Of a DNA stretch of 64,000 nt, positions 22,705 through 34,261 are shown piece after piece. Position 1 is the first letter of the stretch; every line of letters begins with the position of its first letter. Under the pieces are notes generated by a model, which saw only the letters and a list, made by a program, of their open reading frames with translations, did no database searches and was not told the DNA's origin. The stretch spans positions 124,001 to 188,000 of the forward strand of contig CP085829.1 of assembly GCA_020809705.1 (NCBI GenBank), in the 5' to 3' direction. The stretch is from Calonectria ilicicola (taxonomy: Eukaryota; Ascomycota; Sordariomycetes; Hypocreales; Nectriaceae). The position numbers and the translations under genes are program-made.

Positions 22705-24321
22705 GGTTGTTCAAGCTTATCGAAGAGACGGTAAATATTTTAATGGTTTAGATACCTCAGACTAGAGATGAATACCCAAGTAAGTATTGCGCTTGAGCTG
22801 TGTTCCGACCTGATGTTTTCTGGGTCAAGGCCTACTTATATTTTCCAATTTTTCCTACTTTTCTCTTTATCTAGCTTGTGTGCGACGTCCTATTTTTGTC
22901 GAAAAATTATATATGGCCACCAGATTGCAATTCTCTCACCTGGCGCCTTAGTCTGAACTATGTATAAAATCTCACCGCATAGCCCCACCCCACAATCTTT
23001 TTCAAAGCTGAGATCCGTTGTTGACGTACAGACGTGACTTTTAACGTTAAAATTTGACGTAAGTACTCATTTCAACCCTCAAACTACTGTTGTGATCAAT
23101 GTTGTAGGCCATAATGTCCTCGTCATCCTTTGCATATTCATTCCTTCAGGAATCGTTATTCCACCAACGAATCCTAAATTAGCATACCGAATCAACCGTT
23201 AGCATAAAGTTTATCCAATGGCCAGAGCGTTTTAATTCGCTGAGATTTGGGGAAGACGGAGAAGCAGCCCCTTTGATTGGCTCGTTGGCCAGACGAGTGA
23301 CGGTACCATCTTACCACCCCCATTCAGTCTTTTTTTGCTTCGGCGATAGCCCTTTAAGGCTAATCGCTTGCATATTTCTAGCTACAACCATACTTAAATT
23401 GGACGCAGGTTATCCGTCGCTAGGCCTATGACTAAGATACTTGCACAAGAAATGAACAGAGCAGTCAGAGGCGTCTGCCGAATTTCTAAAAATAAAACGA
23501 GTATTGGAAGTTGTACTATTTTGCAAGGTTTTAGGAAGCTCCCTGGATATTTCAGCTCCCACTAGCCTAACGAAAACTAGTCAAAGTTATTGGGAGCTTT
23601 GCATTGCTCTTAGAGTTAGGGGCGATGGATATGTTAGATATTTCGTTTGGAGGCTGATACAATTCTCACAGAAGAAACGCCCGCGATAAAGTTAAAACCA
23701 CCTGTTTCTCTCAAGGGAATTAGGCCAAATCCCGACCACTCAGAAGATATAGGTGTAGCTGTTAGCTTAGCCGACCACCAACTCATCTGCCGTACAAAAG
23801 CACTTTTAACCATCCATCTACTTTCGTCCCAAAATAGACCACAAAATAAACCACAGCTACCACTTCCGCCATTCTAAATGACTGAAGCATATGATGAGTC
23901 CAATTTATCATGTATCATTACTATCTATGACGGCTCAAAGAAAGATCACCACACAAACCAACCAACAGTCGCGCGTAGCTTTTTTCCTCACCCATCAATC
24001 CGGCGCTAACTAAATCCGATGTGGCGTAACGTTTATCATTCCGCGTTTTCATACTTGGAAAGTCCTAAGCTCTGTTGATTTGTAAGATTCTAAACTCAGG
24101 GCGATAATTGGAATATAGAAAGCAATTGTAATACATTTCTGGAGACTTGCTAAGGAATTAAGGCCGGTACATATGCACCAGTTGACTATGAGGTCCAATA
24201 AAATAGCCGCAATTCTACCTCTATTTCGCCATATGAATAAACTACTTCTACACAAATGCACAGTTAACTCTTCCATCCAGTCTTTTACATTTCAAACTCA
24301 GTCGCTAAGCAAGTGCCAGAG
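22705..24321. other. Long intergenic region
   Basis: 1.6 kb, AT-rich, no supported gene. Short open frames lack motifs. It contains the promoter of the small secreted protein gene at the left end. Confidence 0.5.
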
Positions 24322-25410
24322 CTAAAGCTGATCAGTAAACTGAAGAGCAGGGCCGTTCATGTATATTGTATCTACACCAAGTGATGTAGGCATTTGGGCG
24401 AGTCCGTCTGTGCAAGGTGCGCTATCAGAACAGGGCGAGTCGTCCTTCAATATGAGAAGACCACAGATATTGGAGGACATAAGAAGGCTTGCCGCGCAAT
24501 CTTTGGTAGAAAAGCAAAGCGTGCAGCACTCATAGACGTTGTTGACGCTGGCGGACTGAGCTTGATAGCCACTCAATCGACTAGGAGGGTACATGAGGTA
24601 CTTTCCATTTGCCTTGTTGGCATAGTTGTTGTCAGCACATGCATCATACACCGTCGGTCCAGGGACATCCACAGTACTTGTCGTCGTAATAGTGGTTGAA
24701 ACAGTGACTGGGCTAGGGGTGATTGTTTTCTTGATAGTCGAGGTGGTGGTTGACGTCACTTGAGTGGTGACAGCAGCAGGAATTTTGGTGCTGACTTTGG
24801 TCACAGTTTTGACCGTAGTGACACTTTTAGTCGAGCCGCTAGCTGTTTTAGTTGGGGCCTTGGTAACAGTGACGGTCGCAGGAACAAATGTAGTGAAATC
24901 GCATTGAACCTTTTGAGGGAAAGAAGTCGTGGCGCGTTTCTCAAGAGCATCGCGCTTGATCTTGTCATCCATAGAAGCACCCTCAAATGTGTCCTGAATC
25001 GGCCTGAATGCGGCATCCGTTGTCACCGTTGTGGTGGAAGTGACGGATGAGTCAATGACGAATGTCGATGTCGTAAACGTGGTGACAGGCAAAAGAGTGG
25101 TGGTCGAGGTCACATATTTGGTGGCCTTCACGTTGACCGTGGTTGTCTTGGGGACTGCCGTTGTGGTGGTGCTTTTGGTCGAGGTACGAGTCGATGTTTT
25201 AGTGACGGGCTTGGGTGTGACAGTGACCGTCTTTCCGACGTACTTGGTGGTGTAGATGGTCGTGTATGTCGTTGTAGTTGAGTGGGCAACGGTCGGAACG
25301 GGCTTCACAGACTTTGTGCCCATTTGCGTGGCACAACCTCCATGTGCCGAAGTGACAGCCCCTGCGGCAAGGCTGGCAATGGAACCGACAAACAAGAACT
25401 TCAACTGCAT
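24322..25410 (-). CDS. Thr-rich secreted surface protein with C-terminal Cys module
   Basis: 362 aa, single exon. Signal peptide MQLKFLFVGSIASLAAGAVTS is followed by a long, low-complexity Thr/Ser/Val/Lys stalk with repeated STTTT, TVTVTPKPVTKTST and TTVKTVTKV runs, an expected substrate for dense O-mannosylation. A dibasic site lies near the middle (ALEKRATTSFP), a possible Kex2 cleavage point. The last 100 residues are Cys-rich (YDACADNNYANK, VYECCTLCFSTKDCAASL, CGLLILKDDSPCSDSAPC), in a pattern like apple/PAN-type adhesion modules. No GPI-attachment tail is seen: it ends in the polar FTDQL. Likely a cell-wall or extracellular adhesion protein; precise role unknown. Confidence 0.8.
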   Translation of the reverse strand: MQLKFLFVGSIASLAAGAVTSAHGGCATQMGTKSVKPVPTVAHSTTTTYTTIYTTKYVGKTVTVTPKPVTKTSTRTSTKSTTTTAVPKTTTVNVKATKYVTSTTTLLPVTTFTTSTFVIDSSVTSTTTVTTDAAFRPIQDTFEGASMDDKIKRDALEKRATTSFPQKVQCDFTTFVPATVTVTKAPTKTASGSTKSVTTVKTVTKVSTKIPAAVTTQVTSTTTSTIKKTITPSPVTVSTTITTTSTVDVPGPTVYDACADNNYANKANGKYLMYPPSRLSGYQAQSASVNNVYECCTLCFSTKDCAASLLMSSNICGLLILKDDSPCSDSAPCTDGLAQMPTSLGVDTIYMNGPALQFTDQL

Positions 25411-27181
25411 ATTGATGGACGGGTGGCTTGGTTACCACTTCACTAACGTGTACGGATACAACACAGTCATTTATACAACGCTCGGTACACCGGCTCCCAA
25501 CAGCCTTAGCCGAGACAGCCCTAAATTCATGACTATTCTGGACTCCGGCACTAGTGCCGCTATTGCCAAAGTCCTATAGACTATTGATGACTATTGATAC
25601 TAGCAGCAGAGCCAGCCGCATTGGTACGTGTTGAGGCTTGTTTTCTTCCAATGAGTCCATGAGCTAAAAGCGGGGACCAGCGCGTGTCTCCCGCAGCCAC
25701 TTTTTAATTTCGTTCTCGATTCTTGAGAGAAATTTGAATGTGGGTCTCACTTGATGCCAGGGGCGACGGTGAAGTGAGGAAGATGTGTATCAAAGGACGG
25801 ATTAGTAAAAAAGAAGAAGAAAATAAGCCGTGTTGCGGTTCCTTTTATATACGTATAAAAATACATTTTCTTAGGTTAGTACAGGCGTATTCTCGCACGA
25901 TTCTGCGCAGGTAATGGAACCTCGGCTTTCTCTCAAATGGTTCAAGCAAGCGAGATCAATTCCACCATCTCCACCATTGGGCACCAGGGTTTAAGATTTA
26001 GTTAAAGATGGCCCGCATTATTTTCCAGCCGCTGACCAATCACGCCTCTGAGCTCTTCTTCCATAAGCGGGTTTGGCGAGAAGCCAAATTGCATGTTCCC
26101 CATGGGGCGAGCTTGAAGATAACTCTATAACGGCGATGCCGACATGCCCTCTTTCTGCATCTATCTAGTTTTGTTTTCAATTATAATTCTTCTATCCTCC
26201 CTCCATCAAATCGCATAGCCTAGCTAGACATTAGATCATCAGGCGTTGCGGAATCAGTATATAGAGTGCTAAAAGAAAAAAAATCCCCTCTCATTAACTT
26301 CACCAAACTGCTCCCGGTGCTGTCTGCTACTATCATTATCCGGAACATAACACTCGAACCTGACAATCTGCACTTCATTAACCTCACGGCCCACCAAATT
26401 TCATCATCACATTTCCTTCTTTTGGCATTTTATCACTCTCTGCCGTGCAACGGACTTCCCGTTTCTCTGCGCAAGCAGGGAAAATATTTTCCAGTACTGA
26501 GTCGATTTTTAGGCTTGCCTTTGTCCACAAATACGTGTCGATATATTTTTATGAACCTCCGTTAAATCCTGAACTGTCGCGTGTGACACCTCGGGAGACT
26601 CGCCGAGCTGACGACCCAAGACGGTGGTTAGGTGAGCGGGGAGGATCCACGGTTCGTCCCACGAAAAAGACCCTGAATTGGTTACGTAAAACTCAAAAGA
26701 ATGGGATTTAAATATTCTCGTCAGATTTAGGCTGGGCAGTCGTTCCCTATCAGGCCGGCGGACAATGAAAGATAGCCGCCGGCCATGGAGAAGCAAAAGA
26801 GTGTGATTCGTGGGCCAAGCCTTGGCCATGTGCTTGGCGGGATAAATAGGGTTTGGACTAGCCCGTCTAGGAGTCCTGATCCTATGCAATGCGACTTTGT
26901 TGTTGGTTTTGTCGAACTGCCAAGAGTTGAAGCCTGCTCTTTTTGCTAGGGTGTATCGATTCTTATCTTTGACAATCCGGGGTGAGGGGTGAGGACGAGT
27001 CAGTTACAAAGTCAATTAAAAACCGTAACCGTTAAATTTTCTTATCGCGGTAGATGTCGCGATCACATCGCTTATTCCGAGGGAATAGTATTTAAGTTAC
27101 ATCAACCAACACACGGCTTGCTGCAGCTGCTCTGGTCATTTTCATGCATTCATCTTGAGACTTTGGTCGACATTCTTCAAG
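25411..27181. other. Long divergent intergenic region
   Basis: 1.77 kb between the surface-protein gene (leftward) and the MFS gene (rightward). No supported gene; open frames of 99 codons (26266-26565) and 126 codons (26509-26889, minus) overlap each other and have no motif. Confidence 0.5.
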
Positions 27182-28995
27182 ATGGTCTCTTGGAAATCCT
27201 TGATGCCCGTGCAAACGGCACTTGACATGCCAAATCTGGAGACAGTAGACCTCGACGATAAGGAAATGGAGAGGAGAATTGTTCGCAAGCAGGATCTACG
27301 AATTTTGCCATGGATTTGCGTCACATATTTATTAAGTAGGTTATTTTCAACGTATTCATTCAACGTGAAGCTTTTGTTTAACATTCCCGCCATCATAGAC
27401 TATTTAGATCGAGTCAACCTCGGCAATGCTCGAACGCTGAACAACGACACACCAGAAGACAATATTGTCCAGCAACTCAACCTAACTGGCCAAAGATACA
27501 ATGTTGCCGTCGCCCTATTCTTTGTGCCTTACGTCCTAATGGAGTTTCCCAGTAACATTTTGCTCAAGTACTTTTCTCCGAGCAAGTGGATTGCCAGAAT
27601 TATGGTTACATGGGGCATCATCACAATTTGCACAGCTGCTGTAACGACTTACGGAGGGCTATTGGTCGTCAGGATCTTTCTTGGCCTGGCTGAAGCTGGT
27701 TTTTTCCCTGGGTTAGTCAGCGCATGCAGACATCTGGTCTATGTTGAAAAAAAACAGAGGGCTAACCCTTCATCAGTGTCATGATGTATTTGTGCTTTTG
27801 GTACAAGACTGAAGAGAGAGCGACTAGAATGGCCATCTTCGCTTCCAGTGTTGCTGTAGCCGGCGCCTTTGGTGGCTTACTAGCTACTGGTATCTCGTTT
27901 CTCAACGGCAAAGCAAACTTGACGGGTTGGCAATGGTAAGTTTTAATACTATTTAAACATCTATTCTTTTGGATATAGTGTAAATGCTAAATTAAAAATA
28001 GGCTCTTCATCTTGGAAGGAATTCCATCCGTAATTGTCGGAGTCATGGTGTGGTTCTGGCTACCCGATTGTAAGTTCGCGTCCTACTTTGAGGATATTCA
28101 AGAAACTAATCATACGCCCAAAAAGACCCCCAGACTGCCTCTTGGCTCTCACCAGAGGAGCGAGCGTTTGCTGTGAAACGTCTTGGTCCTCATGCACCTT
28201 CAATGGAAGACAAGCATTGGGATAGCAAAGTGGCCAAGGAAACTTTGTCCGATCCGTTCTTCTGGCTATTCGCGATCCAGTATTTCCTCATGACAAATTC
28301 TCTCAACGCATTCGGTTATTTCGCGCCCACCATTGTCGCTTCTCTTGGTTTTACAGGATATGATGCCCAGTTGTTGACTGTTCCACCAAATGTTTTCGCC
28401 GTCTTCATCATTGTTGGAAACTGCCTTCACAGCGACAGAACGAAGGAGAGATCAAGACATGTGATTGGCGGGCTAGCTTTCGTGGCTATCGGCTATTTGA
28501 TGCTGGCAGTCATTAAAAACTGGAAGGTTCGATATGCGGCAGTATTCATCATCGCCTGCACCAACGCGGCAGTGCTTCCGTTTGTTGCTGTAAGTATTTG
28601 TTTAAAACCCCCACATGCAACATTGTACATTGATATACTAACACAAATGGCACTCTTAGCATCGAACTGCAACCGTCAGAGGTTCAACAGCGACAGCATT
28701 GGCCACTGGAGGCATGATTTCGATTGCAAACTGTGGAGGTATTACTGCCCCCTTCTTGTTCCCCAGCACCAATTCACCCATGTATGCAATGGGAAACTGG
28801 ACCATATTTGCATTCCTTATTGTCGCCGCCATTATGACTGGCTACCTCTGGTATATTTTCGGTAGCCATAGCGGCTACAGGAGTGATGATGACAACATGG
28901 AAGTGTTGGATGCCGATAGTAAAGACCAAGACGACGTTCTGAAAGAGACGCCTGGTGTGCAAACTGTGTCAAAGAAGGGTATTGAGTCGGTTTAA
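27182..28995 (+). CDS. MFS transporter, Dal5-like anion:cation symporter
   Basis: Plasma-membrane permease of the anion:cation symporter family (allantoate, nicotinate, vitamin and related anion carriers), 497 aa with about 12 hydrophobic segments. Exons: 27182-27335, 27399-27711, 27777-27935, 28002-28069, 28126-28589, 28660-28995; all phases close. The first intron is stop-free, but its removal gives the family hallmark YLLNYLDRVNLGNAR in TM1. Others visible: VPYVLMEFPSNILLKYFSPSKW, RIFLGLAEAGFFPG, FWYKTEERATRMA and WLSPEERAFAVKRL in the central loop. The C-terminal tail is charged and cytosolic. Transported substrate cannot be told from sequence. Confidence 0.94.
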
Positions 28996-29357
28996 TTTGC
29001 AGATACCAGAAATAAATATTGTACTGAATCCTAAAAAAGAAAGAAAATGGCAGGCTCGGAATCAAAAGGCTAGTCTATATAGAATGCGATGACTTCCATG
29101 GAACTTTATGACATCTTGAAAAACATGTTCATTTGTAGCGCTTTTTACGTCCGCTAGGCCGTTCTCCTATCCTTCATCTCGCTGTTTATGAGCTACATTA
29201 GACAGGTGAGTCGGATGCGTTGCCGAAGTATCTCACATACAAGGAGAATATAACCATTCCGCTCAAATAAAAATAGACTCCATTTATTTCCAAATATTTG
29301 ACAACACTAATTCAGACACCGCGTCTACCGCTTGCATTCGGAGCTATAATTATAGTC
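28996..29357. other. Intergenic between convergent genes
   Basis: 360 bp carrying both 3' ends. Nothing recognised. Confidence 0.6.
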
Positions 29358-30296
29358 TCATCCACTGTTGAAGGTTGTTTCTTCGAGACGTTTTACAAAA
29401 TCGTCGAGTAAAATTTGCACCACAGTATCTGGAAGTTGTGCGATTCGTCGTCTCGTATTAAATCTATACCTTGGACTCTCGCGGCGCCGTGCCCACGGCC
29501 GTCTTTGTGGAAATGACTCCTGGAATCTCGGCTGAGATCGTGCTGGAACAGGTGGACGGAGTCTCCCCATAGACTGGATTTGGTGACTAACATTCCGAGA
29601 ACGTTCATCGGTGAGGTGTGAATTTGAAATGTTGCTGAGAGTGGCGGATGCTGCCGGTTGGCATCGCCTTGTCTGACCCTGAGGATTGTGCAGTGGACAT
29701 GAGCAACAACAGGTTGCCGCTGACTTTGTAGAATTTGTGGAATATTTTTGAGGCTCTTCCGCTTCTCTCTGAGTGTGGCACAGATTTACTTCATCGTGGA
29801 CCTCAGAAAACCGACCCACTGGTCGTCCACAGATGGTATCAGACACTGTTGATCGTGACGAAATATGCCGGGGGATCATTTGCGTCGCTTCATGAGTGTT
29901 GCCGTAGACTCGGTCTAAATTCGCCACTTCCCTCCTCGACACTCTCTGAATTTGCAGCCTCGATAATTCATTGTCGAGCACCCGTCTTTGACTTGAGGCG
30001 GAAAGTCCTGTAGGCTGTTCAATGGGAGAATTTGTCCTAGCTGGTGGGGTAGGGTATGGATTGCTTTGCAGTCCTGGACAAAACTGTCATTTTTCAGCAT
30101 TAGAAAACAGTTTATTCGGTGGAAACAAACAAACATCTTGAATTGGTGGAAGAATATTTTCACCGCTTGGGACAAGCCGTGCGGATGGGTTCGCCCTTGG
30201 GAGATGGTTCAGCCAAGGCAATGTCATAGCAGCTTCGTAAAAGTCACGGCTAGCTTGTCTCGGTCCAAGACTAGCCGAGCAATATATTTTTGGCAT
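29358..30296 (-). CDS. Hypothetical Arg/Pro/Ser-rich protein
   Basis: 295 aa, no family recognised. Exons 30296-30135 and 30083-29358. A 51-nt GT..AG intron (GTTTGT..GACAG, branch-like CTAAT) removes an in-frame TGA that otherwise splits the frame; both sides are in the same phase. The first exon (MPKIYCSASLGPRQASRDFY) looks ordered. The rest is low-complexity and basic, with a Cys cluster (AATCCCSCPLHNPQ) and an Arg-rich stretch (RRPWARRRESPRYRFNTRRR) that could be a nuclear signal. It ends in an amphipathic helix-like TVVQILLDDFVKRLEETTF. The start is the first ATG after an in-frame stop; a further upstream exon is possible. Probably disordered and intracellular. Moderate chance it is not a gene. 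Confidence 0.45.
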
Positions 30297-31381
30297 ATAT
30301 CGATGATATCAATCGGCCATACCTAGTAGAAACGAAATCAGATTGAGCCGCTCTGGTCATCACGACGTGTTCGACAGGTAAGAAAGGGGCCGGCCACATG
30401 GTTGAGCCAAGAATCCCAATTTTTCTTAGTCACAAAAACAAGATGAGCAACAAGACAAAGTCCCTTCACCGGCTAATACCTTGTGGCTCATTCCGTCAAG
30501 CACCATAAAGATACTCAGGAAGCGCATTGTCAACTAATGATTGATTTGCTGTTCCGGAAGTTTATTCCGCTTTGGGCTTTTGGTGTTCAGCGATCCTCCC
30601 TGACAGCGAATGATGCCCTCAGAGAATGAAACAGACCCCGCGCCAGTTACTCATCCTCGGGACTACTAACTGGTCACGTGTGTTAGCGTTTACCCTTCTT
30701 TCGAGGGTGGCGGGACGGTAAATATTCCCCAATATGGGCTAGTCCTGGTCTTCTTGTGGAACGTGGCATTCAACCGCGCGAACTTTAATGGAGTAAGCGC
30801 GGTACTGGAGCATCGCATTCACCAAAATCCGATGCACTACTAACATTTGTGTTAGTAGGTAGGTTCCTGTGTGTAACAAGACTTGACAAATAGCGGCTGT
30901 TCGCTTGGTTACTGTGGGTGCCCTTGCCCTGGAACGCTAATGCACCCCAACGCGCTCGGCCCCAATTGTTGGCATAACTCCGCCTACCCTATATCTCGTC
31001 GCAATAGGCTTTCCTGAGTCAATTTCTTCACCATCTCAACCTTTTCTCGTTAATAAGGCGGTGCATCGTCCTTGTACTCAATCCTCTTCTTCTCTTTTTT
31101 TCTTTCGAAATATTTCTCCCTTTCCGATCTTGTAAAGTTTCGAATCGGACCAAAGAACACCTACACTTGTGTATGACTACACATGTCACATTTATGATTT
31201 TTACTTTAATTGAATAAAATTTCCACCCGGGAGCTAAAATAGCAAGAGAAGATGTGAAATATTAGTTCCACCTGTATTATTTGCAAAAAATAGCATAGAG
31301 CAATATTTTTAGTGATTTCGAATAGTCGTAGTGCAGCGAAATAGTTTGGTGAGAGTTGTGCACGACATGCATACATAACTA
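30297..31381. other. Intergenic region flanking the transposon
   Basis: 1.08 kb with no supported gene, between the hypothetical gene and the left end of the transposon. The TA target dinucleotide is at 31380-31381. Confidence 0.55.
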
Positions 31382-31471
31382 CCCGTAGGCGTAAGGTGGG
31401 GCACGCACGCCTTCACACCTCGTCCCGAGGTAGGCCCGGAAAACCTGTGTCAGCCGGGAAAACCTGTGTCA
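31382..31471 (+). repeat. Left terminal inverted repeat (90 bp)
   Basis: Identical over 90 bp to the reverse complement of 34172-34261. It is GC-rich with CpG sites and contains the first copies of the 19-bp tandem unit. The match ends at 31471, where the next base differs. Confidence 0.95.
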
Positions 31472-31510
31472 GCCGGGAAAACCTGTGTCAGCCGGGAAAA
31501 CCTGTGTCAG
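31435..31510 (+). repeat. 19-bp tandem repeat, four copies, left end
   Basis: Four head-to-tail copies of CCGGGAAAACCTGTGTCAG; the first copy is a one-base variant (CCCGGAAAA...). It starts inside the left inverted repeat and extends 39 bp beyond it. The right end of the element has only two copies (inverted). Possibly transposase-binding repeats. Confidence 0.9.
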
Positions 31511-31593
31511 CTTTTTCGCCTGACCTTTACCAAAAGCTTCATAAAAAACCATTAAATTAAACAATTTTCAAGTAAACATCACACATTATAATT

Positions 31594-33933
31594 ATGCCTC
31601 ATAAACGCAATAATTCCCTAATTTCTAAACTTTTAGAAAACACACCAGCAAAAGCTAGGGCTAAATTAAAGAAAAATATGCTTATAATACTTAATCCAAA
31701 TATCTCCCACAACACACAAGCAACTTCAAAAGCTACACTCAATACACCTTCAACGCGCGCGCTCATTATTTAATTTAATACATCAAGAGAGATAATTCAA
31801 TATATTAAAGCATCGGCTTCATTATCAGCTATTCCTACTTAGCACCAGGGTCGCCTAGCATTATTATCCAACTCTAAAGAAGCTGCCCTAGTTGCCTTTA
31901 TTTTATAGCTTAAAAGATCTAGTTTTCCAGCTAAAAAAATATAAATTAAGAAGACTACACTAGGATTTCTATACTCTCAAGGCATAGAAAAACAACATAT
32001 ATCAAAAACCTAATATTCTAACTTCCATAATCAACATCCCTAGCTTCAAAAGACATTTATTAAGGCTATAAATAAGACTTATAAAGCATTCAAAGTTTCT
32101 AACATTAAAAACATCACCAAATTCTTCACAAAGCTTAAGAAGACAATCACAATTAATAATATTAATCCCTCAAAGTATTAGAATAAGGATAAATGCAGTA
32201 TTCGTATTAGATACCTTCAAGAACAGATTCAGGTCCTCATAATCCGCACCACTCAAGCTCAACACCCTAAAGTTGCCAATCCCTCAAATTATAAGTTATA
32301 TACCTAAATTAGAGTTACAAATACTATTAAAAACATGATTCCTCCTTAGGTTATCTTCAAAACTTTCCCTATAAAGTCTTAGGCTAAGATTGAGGCTATC
32401 CCAGGCATACAATTTACTTAATCAAAGACCGGCTTCAACAACCACAACATCATATTCAAATAACTTCATACATTTAATATATATTCATAAAGAGCCTCTG
32501 CTAAGGTCAAACAGAAAGGAGTGACATTTCAATAGTAGTTTAGTTATAATAAGTAGCTTCATAACCCCACAGACCTAAGCTTTCAACATCAACATCTACC
32601 TAACATTCATAAGGAAGAGAAAAAGATCTATTGCCTACTTATAATAAACAGCTTTTCTAATTATCTCTCCTTTAACTATATCAAATATTATATTCAATTT
32701 AATATCATTATTTATTTATTATTATCACATTTAACATACCTCATATAATCTCTTAATATTAATATTTTTCAACCACTTAAGAACATACACCAAAAACAAC
32801 TACAAAAATCTCTTTAAGAAGGCAACCTAGTATTTAATCACTTACAATTCACTCATACATTTACCCAAATTTACAAGGCCAGCTTCTCAAAGCATAATAT
32901 TATATCTAGATTTAAAAAGTCAGGCATTTGGCCTACTAATGCAAAACCTATAATTGACCGCATCATTACTAAGCAACAGCAACAGCAAAGGGCAATTCAT
33001 CCCTCTATTATAGCAATACTACCTATTAACAGCCGATTCCAAGATACCTAAGATCAAATCAATCAAGTTTATCAACAATATTAAAAGATTATAAGTTCAC
33101 CTTCATTAGAGGCTATTTCCAATATTAGAAATATTATCTCAGAGGCAGCATTAATACACTATAAGCATAAGGCATTTTCAGCAGACCGCCTTTCTCAATT
33201 AGAACATTATAGTAAAAGAAAAAAAACTAGTCAACAAATAAGGCCATCAGATGACTTCATCACAAGTATCAATTTTACTAAGATTCAAGCTCAACATAAA
33301 GCTTTATTAAAGACCACAAAGGTCAAGGAAATACATTCACAACTACAATCTAGTAGATCAATCATTCTTCAAAAAATAAATCAACTCAAGAGTCTATAAC
33401 AGGAAGATATTGAGACCCACAGAGCAAATCATCTGCCTAAGCTAACCTAAAATCAGTAGCTTAAGAAGACCAACAACCGAGCCCAATATCATAACCTTAA
33501 GACCAACCGAAAGGAACACAACAATATCCTAAATCAACACATAAAGAAGCCATTTTCTCAGGCCCAAGAAGAAGCCTGCCATGCCGCAAGACCAATTATC
33601 ACAATAGACCAAACGGCCTAGCCTAGTAACAATAAAAGTATTAAATTTACTAGCCTTAGGCCGTTCCAAGACGATGACAATGACGATATTAAGTTGGAAG
33701 GGTTTGATGACCTCGATGATAACACCGGCGGCGAGGTTATTGTGCCCCAAACGCCACCAGGGATAACCTCGTCGCCGCCTTTGGCATCGCCTTTGGGGTC
33801 ATTGAGTGAGGGCGATGATAACTTGGCAACGCTGCCGCCGCCGGTCTTTCCACAAAGAAGTATTTATCGAAATATCATGAATGACCTCATCGGCTTTCGA
33901 AGTGAACAGGCAGCTCGGGCAGCGATGAATTGA
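31594..33933 (+). pseudogene. Pogo-type transposase, inactivated by 24 in-frame stops
   Basis: From ATG 31594 to TGA 33933 there are 780 codons in one unbroken register. I counted 24 premature TAA/TAG codons, no premature TGA and no net frameshift. The order of pieces matches a pogo/Fot1 transposase: an N-terminal helix-turn-helix/CENP-B-like region (32041-32160 and upstream), a DDE core near 32161-32520 (remnants like GFNNHNIIFK and FKTFPIKS), then a segment corresponding to the family's SHxTHLLQPLDVxxFxPLK, seen as SHLTYLI, stop, SLNINIFQPLK (32725-32787). The C-terminal tail (33661-33933) is acidic and Pro-rich and ends FRSEQAARAAMN. Many stops stand where the family has Trp (TGG to TAG/TAA), consistent with G-to-A change on the coding strand. 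Confidence 0.88.
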
Positions 33934-34171
33934 GTCACAGTCAACAGGGTCATTGTCATAGCCCAAAGGAAGGCTCTTAATTAGGCACATCAATTGAGCC
34001 CAAAAATGCGATTTCCGCTGTTTTCATCAATGTGTTCATTTCCGGCTATTCCACAGCTTTCAAATTCACCTATTTACAGCTTCATATCTTCAATAATGAC
34101 TGTATCGCAAAGTCCAAATCTTCAATACTGAAAAATCATTGATTTTGCAGCTAAAATCAAGGTCCTGTGGG

Positions 34172-34261
34172 TGACACAGGTTTTCCCGGCTGACACAGGT
34201 TTTCCGGGCCTACCTCGGGACGAGGTGTGAAGGCGTGCGTGCCCCACCTTACGCCTACGGG
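34172..34261 (-). repeat. Right terminal inverted repeat (90 bp)
   Basis: Exact inverted copy of 31382-31471, ending ...CGCCTACGGG before the flanking TA. Includes two inverted copies of the 19-bp unit (34172-34208), the outermost 18 bp of the inner copy lying at the repeat edge. Confidence 0.95.

Larger units (their letters stand above)
31382..34261 (+). mobile_element. Fot1/pogo-type DNA transposon (Tc1-mariner superfamily)
   Basis: A complete 2,880-bp element. Its ends are perfect inverted repeats of 90 bp beginning CCCGTAGGCGTAAGGTGGGG, flanked on each side by TA (31380-31381 and 34262-34263), the target duplication of this superfamily. One long plus-strand transposase frame fills the interior but is full of nonsense codons. 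The interior from about 31.57 to 33.65 kb is very AT-rich and nearly lacks the dinucleotide TG, while CA stays common. That is the mark of C-to-T change on the minus strand, as expected from RIP acting on one strand. The right part (33.66-34.26 kb) and both ends look unmutated. The copy is dead for transposase but could be moved in trans. Confidence 0.92.

Noticed and set aside
25031..25255. Val/Thr-rich plus-strand open frame opposite the surface-protein gene
   Set aside because: It is the antisense of the ACN-rich Thr codons of the real gene; it has no independent motif or start context.
26509..26889. 126-codon minus-strand open frame
   Set aside because: Overlaps another motif-free frame on the plus strand; nothing supports translation.
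33694..33933. Separate small gene inside the transposon
   Set aside because: It is in exact register with the transposase frame beginning at 31594 (2,100 nt upstream) and is its C-terminal tail.
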